From contig NZ_CP108513.1 in NCBI RefSeq assembly GCF_035989285.1, positions 4,216,001 to 4,280,000 on the forward strand: a stretch of DNA of 64,000 nt, given 5' to 3'. Below, piece after piece: positions 58,847 to 64,000 of this stretch. The notes under the pieces were generated by a model that had not been told where the DNA came from, made no database searches, and was given only the letters and a program-made list of their open reading frames with translations. Position numbers and translations under genes: made by a program. Numbering within the stretch: position 1 is the stretch's first letter; each line of letters begins with the position of its first letter. The DNA is from Streptomyces sp. NBC_01235 (lineage in GTDB: Bacteria; Actinomycetota; Actinomycetes; Streptomycetales; Streptomycetaceae).

Positions 58847-58927
58847 GGGGCGCCCGGTGAAGGCGCCCCCACCGGCAGGAGTCAGCGCTCCTCGACCGGC
58901 ACGAAGTCGCGCTCGACGACGCCCGTG
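58847..58927 (-). repeat. citA 3' end and terminator (copy B, within the real gene)
   Basis: Holds the hairpin GGGGCGCC/GGCGCCCC (58847-58869), the citA stop (58882-58884) and last codons. Confidence 0.95.
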
Positions 58928-60171
58928 TAGATCTGGCGGGGGCGGCCGATGCGGGAGCCCGGCTCCTTGATCATCTCGTGCCACTGGGCGATCCAGCCCG
59001 GGAGGCGGCCGAGGGCGAAGAGGACCGTGAACATCTCGGTCGGGAAGCCCATGGCGCGGTAGATCAGGCCGGTGTAGAAGTCGACGTTCGGGTAGAGGTT
59101 GCGCGAGACGAAGTAGTCGTCGGAGAGCGCGTGCTCCTCCAGCTTCAGCGCGATGTCCAGCAGCTCGTCGGACTTGCCGAGGGCCGAGAGGACGTCGTGC
59201 GCCGCCGCCTTGATGATCTTCGCGCGCGGGTCGAAGGACTTGTACACCCGGTGGCCGAAGCCCATCAGGCGGACGCCGTCCTCCTTGTTCTTCACCTTGC
59301 GGATGAAGGAGTCGACATCGCCGCCGTTGGTCTGGATGCCCTCGAGCATCTCCAGCACGGACTGGTTGGCGCCGCCGTGCAGCGGGCCCCACAGGGCGGA
59401 GATGCCGGCCGAGATCGACGCGAACATGTTCGCCTGGGACGAGCCGACCAGGCGGACCGTGGACGTCGAACAGTTCTGCTCGTGGTCCGCGTGCAGGATC
59501 AGCAGCTTGTCGAGCGCGGAGACGACGACCGGGTCGAGGTCGTACTCCTGCGCCGGCACCGAGAACGTCATGCGCAGGAAGTTCTCGACGTAGCCGAGGT
59601 CGTTGCGCGGGTAGACGAACGGGTGGCCGATCGACTTCTTGTAGGCGTACGCCGCGATCGTCGGGAGCTTGGCGAGCAGCCGGATCGTGGAGAGGTTGCG
59701 CTGCTTCTCGTCGAACGGATTGTGGCTGTCCTGGTAGAACGTGGACAGCGCGGAGACCACCGACGACAGCATGGCCATCGGGTGGGCGTCACGCGGGAAG
59801 CCGCGGTAGAAGTTCTTGACGTCCTCGTGCAGCAGGGTGTGCTGCGTGATGTCGCTCTTGAACACGGCGAGCTCGTCGACGGTCGGCAGCTCGCCGTTGA
59901 TCAGCAGGTAGGCGACCTCGAGGAAGGTCGACCGCTCGGCCAGTTGCTCGATCGGGTAGCCGCGGTACCGGAGGATGCCCTGTTCGCCGTCAAGGTAGGT
60001 GATGGCGGATTTATAGGCGGCGGTGTTGCCGTAGCCGCTGTCCAGGGTCACCAGACCGGTCTGGGCGCGAAGCTTCCCGATGTCGAAGCCCTTGTCGCCG
60101 ACGGTGCTGTCGATCACCGGGTAGGTGTACTCGCCGTCGCCGAACCGCAGTACTACAGAGTTGTCGCTCAC
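58882..60171 (-). CDS. citA: Citrate synthase
   Basis: A 429-residue type II citrate synthase that joins acetyl-CoA and oxaloacetate. Motifs: WGPLHGGANQSVLEML (catalytic His), GFGHRVYKSFDPRAKI (second catalytic His and Arg) and DFYTGLIYRAMGFP (catalytic Asp). Length and start (VSDNSVVLRFGDGEYTYPVIDS) match the S. coelicolor enzyme. GTG at 60171 follows GAGGGA; an in-frame GTG at 60183 is alternative. Its 3' end is repeated twice downstream. Confidence 0.96.
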   Translation of the reverse strand: MSDNSVVLRFGDGEYTYPVIDSTVGDKGFDIGKLRAQTGLVTLDSGYGNTAAYKSAITYLDGEQGILRYRGYPIEQLAERSTFLEVAYLLINGELPTVDELAVFKSDITQHTLLHEDVKNFYRGFPRDAHPMAMLSSVVSALSTFYQDSHNPFDEKQRNLSTIRLLAKLPTIAAYAYKKSIGHPFVYPRNDLGYVENFLRMTFSVPAQEYDLDPVVVSALDKLLILHADHEQNCSTSTVRLVGSSQANMFASISAGISALWGPLHGGANQSVLEMLEGIQTNGGDVDSFIRKVKNKEDGVRLMGFGHRVYKSFDPRAKIIKAAAHDVLSALGKSDELLDIALKLEEHALSDDYFVSRNLYPNVDFYTGLIYRAMGFPTEMFTVLFALGRLPGWIAQWHEMIKEPGSRIGRPRQIYTGVVERDFVPVEER

Positions 60172-60410
60172 GTCATCCCTCACCGACGTTGTGCCTCTTC
60201 TTCGAGGTTGCCCTGACTGTCTCTACCATCCCCCATTTGGCGCAGGAGAGTGCACTCGGGGTCGACCATTGGGCTCATCGGCGGCACTCAGTGCCGCCAA
60301 CCAGCTCATCCTGCCGCCTTCGTCACGGTTGCGGAAGTCCACTGTGACCTTTGTGACTCATTTGATCGATCATTTTTTGTGGCCGGTGGTCATTGACCGG
60401 CCTCAGGGGT

Positions 60411-62669
60411 TCACCGGCCCGCGAGCCTGAAGTCGAGGGCCGTGCAGCGGCGGCCCGCCGAGACCGTGCGCACCGCCTGGCCGATCGCCTTGCGTGAGCC
60501 GACGAGCACGACCAGCTTCTTCGCGCGGGTGACGGCCGTATACAGAAGGTTCCGCTGGAGCATCATCCATGCCCCTGTGGTGACGGGGATCACCACGGCG
60601 GGATATTCACTTCCCTGTGAACGGTGGATGGTCACCGCGTACGCGTGGGCCAGTTCGTCCAGTTCGTCGAACTCGTACGGAACCTCCTCGTCCTCGTCCG
60701 TCAGTACCGTGAGGCGCTGGTCGACCGGATCGAGCGAGGTGACCACGCCCACGGTGCCGTTGAAGACACCGTTCTTCCCCTTGTCGTAATTGTTGCGGAT
60801 CTGGGTGACCTTGTCGCCGACACGGAAGACCCGGCCGCCGAACCGCTTCTCGGGGAGGTCGGGGCGGCCGGGCGTGACGGCCTGCTGGAGCAGGCCGTTG
60901 AGGGCGCCCGCGCCGGCGGGACCGCGGTGCATGGGCGCGAGCACCTGGACGTCCCGGCGCGGGTCGAGGCCGAACTTGGCCGGGATACGGCGGGCGGCCA
61001 CGTCCACCGTGAGGCGGCCGGCCTCCTCCGTGTCGTCCTCGACGAAGAGGAAGAAGTCCTTCATGCCGTCGGTGACCGGGTGCTGCCCGGCGTTGATCCG
61101 GTGCGCGTTGGTCACCACGCCCGACTGCTGGGCCTGGCGGAACACGCGCGTGAGGCGCACGGCCGGGACGGGGCTGTCGGCGGCGAGCAGGTCGCGCAGC
61201 ACCTCGCCCGCGCCGACGCTGGGCAGCTGGTCGACGTCTCCGACGAAGAGCAGGTGCGCGCCCGGCGGCACGGCCTTGACCAGCTTGTTGGCGAGGAGCA
61301 GGTCCAGCATCGAGGCCTCGTCGACGACCACCAGGTCGGCGTCCAGCGGGCGGTCGCGGTCGTAGGCCGCGTCGCCACCGGGCTTGAGCTCCAGCAGGCG
61401 GTGGACGGTGGAGGCCTCGGCGCCGGTCAGCTCGGCCAGCCGCTTGGCGGCGCGGCCGGTGGGGGCGGCCAGCACGACCTTGGCCTTCCTCGCGCGGGCC
61501 AGCTCCACGATCGAACGCACGGTGAACGACTTGCCGCAGCCGGGGCCGCCGGTGAGCACGGCGACCTTCTCGGTCAACGCGAGCTTGACGGCGGCCTCCT
61601 GCTCGGGCGCGAGCTCGGCCTTCGTGCGGGTCTTCAGCCAGGCCAGCGCCTTGTCCCAGGCAACGTCACGGAAGGCCGGCATCCGGTCCTCGCCGGTGCG
61701 CAGCAGGCGCAACAGCTGGGCGGAGAGGGAGAGTTCGGCGCGGTGGAAGGGGACCAGGTAGATGGCCGTGACAGGCTCCCCGCCGTCGGGCGCCGGGACC
61801 TTCTCCCGTACGACTCCGGGGTCCTCGCCCTCCTCCGGCGGTGTCGCGAGTGCGGCGAGGCACTCGATGACGAGGCCGGTGTCGACCTGGAGCAGCTTCA
61901 CCGCGTCGGCGATCAGCCGCTCCTCGGGGAGGTAGCAGTGGCCCTGGTCGGTGGCCTGGGACAGCGCGTACTGCAGGCCCGCCTTGACGCGCTCCGGGCT
62001 GTCGTGCGGGATGCCGACGGACTGGGCGATCTTGTCGGCGGTGAGGAAGCCGATGCCCCAGACGTCGGCCGCCAGCCGGTAGGGCTGGTTCTTCACGACG
62101 GAGATCGAGGCGTCCCCGTACTTCTTGTAGATGCGCACGGCGATGGAGGTGGACACCTCGACGGTCTGGAGGAAGAGCATGACCTCCTTGATCGCCTTCT
62201 GCTCCTCCCAGGCGTCGGCGATCTTCTTGGTGCGCTTGGGGCCGAGGCCGGGGACCTCGACGAGGCGCTTCGGCTCCTCCTCGATGATCTTCAGGGTGTC
62301 CATGCCGAAGTGCTGTGTGATGCGGTCGGCGAAGATCGGACCGATGCCCTTGACCAGGCCGGATCCCAGGTAGCGGCGGATGCCCTGGACCGTGGCGGGC
62401 AGCACGGTCGTGTAGTTCTCGACGGTGAACTGCTTGCCGTACTGGGGATGGGAGCCCCAGCGGCCCTCCATGCGCAGGGACTCCCCCACCTGCGCGCCGA
62501 GCAGCGCGCCGACGACCGTGAGCAGGTCGCCGGCGCCTCTGCCGGTGTCCACCCGGGCGACCGTGTAGCCGTTCTCCTCGTTCGCGTACGTGATGCGTTC
62601 GAGCACGCCTTCGAGCGTCGCGAGCCGCCGCTCCTCCGCCCCCTGGGCGGCCCCCGTCTGCTGGGACAT
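60411..62669 (-). CDS. RecD2-like SF1B DNA helicase
   Basis: A 752-residue helicase. N-terminal OB-like region and helix-hairpin-helix (LVEVPGLGPKRTKKIADAW), Walker A LTGGPGCGKSFTVRS, Walker B VVVDEASMLDLLL, motif III VGDVDQLPSVGAGEVL, and C-terminal motif HRSQGSEYPAVVIPV...LYTAVTRAKKLVVLVG. It is the RecD2 type, independent of RecB/RecC, and moves 5'-3' on ssDNA during repair. No neighbour forms an operon with it. Starts at ATG 62669. Confidence 0.92.
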   Translation of the reverse strand: MSQQTGAAQGAEERRLATLEGVLERITYANEENGYTVARVDTGRGAGDLLTVVGALLGAQVGESLRMEGRWGSHPQYGKQFTVENYTTVLPATVQGIRRYLGSGLVKGIGPIFADRITQHFGMDTLKIIEEEPKRLVEVPGLGPKRTKKIADAWEEQKAIKEVMLFLQTVEVSTSIAVRIYKKYGDASISVVKNQPYRLAADVWGIGFLTADKIAQSVGIPHDSPERVKAGLQYALSQATDQGHCYLPEERLIADAVKLLQVDTGLVIECLAALATPPEEGEDPGVVREKVPAPDGGEPVTAIYLVPFHRAELSLSAQLLRLLRTGEDRMPAFRDVAWDKALAWLKTRTKAELAPEQEAAVKLALTEKVAVLTGGPGCGKSFTVRSIVELARARKAKVVLAAPTGRAAKRLAELTGAEASTVHRLLELKPGGDAAYDRDRPLDADLVVVDEASMLDLLLANKLVKAVPPGAHLLFVGDVDQLPSVGAGEVLRDLLAADSPVPAVRLTRVFRQAQQSGVVTNAHRINAGQHPVTDGMKDFFLFVEDDTEEAGRLTVDVAARRIPAKFGLDPRRDVQVLAPMHRGPAGAGALNGLLQQAVTPGRPDLPEKRFGGRVFRVGDKVTQIRNNYDKGKNGVFNGTVGVVTSLDPVDQRLTVLTDEDEEVPYEFDELDELAHAYAVTIHRSQGSEYPAVVIPVTTGAWMMLQRNLLYTAVTRAKKLVVLVGSRKAIGQAVRTVSAGRRCTALDFRLAGR

Positions 62670-62774
62670 GATCCGACGGTACCGCCCGGCACTGACAGGC
62701 CCGGTCGGATCTGTCGGTCCGGTCGGTCCGGTCGGATCTGTCGGTGCCGCGCGGCTCGGCGCCGGGAGCCCGGG

Positions 62775-63098
62775 TCAGACCTGGTCGACCGTCACGCAGG
62801 TGCCGACCACATAGCCGGTGACGCCGCTCCTCGTGACCTTCACCCAGCGCTTGCTGATGATGCCGCACTTCTCGTAAGAGGAGGTGGCGTAGTGCATCGT
62901 GCAGTCCGCCGACGCGCTCGAACCCTTGTTGATCTGGGCGAGGGCCGTGCCGCTGGTGCTCGTCGTGGACCGAATGATCACGGTCTCGAGGGCCTTGGCC
63001 GTGCAGCTCGCCGCGGCTGCGGGGGTGGCGACGACGAACGAGGTACCGACCAGGGCGGCCGCCCCCATGGACGCACCGAGTATCCGGCCTGCGCGCAT
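62775..63098 (-). CDS. Small secreted SH3-like protein
   Basis: A 107-residue exported protein. Signal peptide 1-29 (MRAGRILGASMGAAALVGTSFVVATPAAA); mature part resembles bacterial SH3 domains (TVIIRSTTSTSGTALAQINKGSSASADC..., WVKVTRSGVTGYVVGTCV) with four Cys, probably two disulfides. Wall or peptide binding is the usual role. AGGGGAGA precedes the ATG. Confidence 0.75.
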   Translation of the reverse strand: MRAGRILGASMGAAALVGTSFVVATPAAAASCTAKALETVIIRSTTSTSGTALAQINKGSSASADCTMHYATSSYEKCGIISKRWVKVTRSGVTGYVVGTCVTVDQV

Positions 63099-63356
63099 AT
63101 CTGATTCTCCCCTGTTGATTGGCACGGGCATGCCACCCGTGACGGACAGAGGCAGCCTAGGGCCTGCCGGCGGATCAGGCCGCAGGAAAAGCGCGGTGCC
63201 CGATCAGTGCGGGTGAGCGGGGGATGGGAGTCCCCCGCTGGTGCGTGCCGCGCCCCGCGTCTGCGGTGCGATCCGCCGGACAGGCCCCTTGATCGCTTCG
63301 CGCCACCGTTCATCACGATCCGGTTTCAGCCACGCCGGAGGCTTGATTAACCCCCG

Positions 63357-63370
63357 TGTAATCGATTCCA
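63357..63370. promoter_or_regulatory. LacI-type operator 1
   Basis: TGTAATCGATTCCA, a palindrome with core AATCGATT. Identical to operator 2, 32 bases away (about three helical turns). Confidence 0.75.
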
Positions 63371-63388
63371 ATCCTCCATACACGTCGA

Positions 63389-63402
63389 TGTAATCGATTC
63401 CA
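63389..63402. promoter_or_regulatory. LacI-type operator 2
   Basis: Second copy of TGTAATCGATTCCA, 41 bases before the LacI start. Together they probably give autoregulation. Confidence 0.75.
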
Positions 63403-63442
63403 CGACGTTCATGAACCGAGTCCACGAGGAGGTGGAGCGGCG

Positions 63443-64000
63443 ATGGCGAGCATCAAGGACGTCGCTGCCGAGGCGGGGGTCTCCGTCGCCACGGTGTCGC
63501 GCGTCCTGAACGACCATCCGTCGGTCAGCGACGACGCACGCACGCGCGTGCTGGCCGCCGTCGAGGCGCTGGGCTACCGCCCGAACGCCGTCGCCCGGTC
63601 GCTGCGCACCGACCAGACCCGCACTCTCGGCCTGGTCATCAGCGACGTGATGAACCCTTACTTCACCGAGCTGGCCCGCTCCGTCGAGGAGGAGGCCCGC
63701 GCGCTCGGGTACAGCGTCATCATCGGCAACGCCGACGAACGGCCCGACCTTCAGGACCACCACGTGCGGACCCTGCTGGACCGCCGGATCGACGGTCTGC
63801 TGGTCTCCCCCACCGAGGGGGCCTCGCCGCTGATGCTGGACGCCGCGCGCGGCCGGACCCCGATGGTCTTCGTGGACCGGTGGATCCCCGGCGTGGACGT
63901 GCCCGTCGTCCGGGCGGACGGGCGGGAGGCCGTACGCGACCTCGTGGCCCACCTGCACGGGCTCGGGCACCGGCGGCTCGCGATCATCGCGGGCCCCGCC
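63443..64000 (+). CDS. LacI-family regulator (5' part)
   Basis: First 186 codons of a LacI-type repressor, cut by the right edge. DNA-binding domain MASIKDVAAEAGVSVATVSRVLNDHPSV, hinge GYRPNAVARSLRT, and the start of the sugar-binding fold (LGLVISDVMNPYFTELARSVEEEA, DGLLVSP). AGGAGGTGGAG ribosome site. The AATCGATT operator core is common for ribose/purine-type LacI members, so a pentose operon may follow beyond the window. Confidence 0.88.
   Translation, partial: MASIKDVAAEAGVSVATVSRVLNDHPSVSDDARTRVLAAVEALGYRPNAVARSLRTDQTRTLGLVISDVMNPYFTELARSVEEEARALGYSVIIGNADERPDLQDHHVRTLLDRRIDGLLVSPTEGASPLMLDAARGRTPMVFVDRWIPGVDVPVVRADGREAVRDLVAHLHGLGHRRLAIIAGPA

Overview
The window is high-GC DNA from a Streptomyces chromosome. 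The evidence is four chaplins and three rodlins (aerial-hypha surface proteins found in streptomycetes), a melC tyrosinase operon, a Streptomyces-type dynamin-like GTPase pair, and GTG/ATG starts with chains of ATGA/GTGA overlaps. The order chaplin - melC2/melC1 - chaplin - exopolysaccharide genes - chaplins/rodlins - inositol genes - copper genes - citrate synthase - RecD-like helicase matches, from memory, the SCO2699 to SCO2737 neighbourhood of S. coelicolor. Several inserted or decayed segments lie inside this frame.

Layout. 1-2.0 kb: two dynamin-like GTPase genes on the minus strand, the second cut by the window edge. 2.4-7.5 kb: a tRNA-Arg(TCT) followed by a decayed integrase, a small membrane protein, a broken LacI-type regulator, a secreted GH54 arabinofuranosidase with its operator, and a YxiG-like protein. 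7.8-8.8 kb: a BrkB/YihY membrane protein. 9.0-13.7 kb: a divergent five-gene cassette containing a phosphopantetheinyl transferase, a pyruvoyl decarboxylase of the AdoMet-decarboxylase family lacking the usual catalytic Cys, a BpsA-like aminopropyltransferase fused to an acetyltransferase, an FkbH-like HAD protein, and an acyl carrier protein. 13.8-18.5 kb: a chaplin, melC, a decayed stretch, a VKOR operon, a small secreted protein and a second chaplin. 18.7-33.9 kb: a secreted protein and a tightly overlapping exopolysaccharide operon (glycosyltransferases, sugar-phosphate transferase, Wzy-type polymerase, MurJ/Wzx-type flippase, deacetylase, Wzz-like protein, FemAB-like transferase). These are followed by a secreted GH26 enzyme, an ATP-grasp protein and a flavoprotein.

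33.9-38.5 kb: an unusual repeat-rich LPXTG chaplin, a short chaplin, and three rodlins around an LCP-family gene. Rodlins 1 and 3 form a 387-bp inverted repeat with a single mismatch. 38.6-44.8 kb: an ABC permease with a hydrolase-ABC ATPase fusion, an APC permease and a lipoprotein. 44.9-52.1 kb: myo-inositol catabolism (mmsA, iolD, iolB, an aldolase, iolC, with a divergent IolE-like gene). 52.2-54.8 kb: an AraC regulator, a small HTH protein and a zinc alcohol dehydrogenase. 55.2-58.0 kb: a copper operon (copZ, copA) behind a CsoR-type operator. 58.5-62.7 kb: citrate synthase, whose 3' end and terminator are tandemly repeated, and a RecD2-like helicase. 62.8-64.0 kb: a small SH3-like secreted protein and the start of a LacI regulator with two operator copies.

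The genes share a theme: cell-surface construction during aerial growth (chaplins, rodlins, exopolysaccharide, LCP protein, dynamins), next to sugar and metal homeostasis. The strongest candidate for an undescribed system is the 9.0-13.7 kb polyamine-type/carrier-protein cassette.
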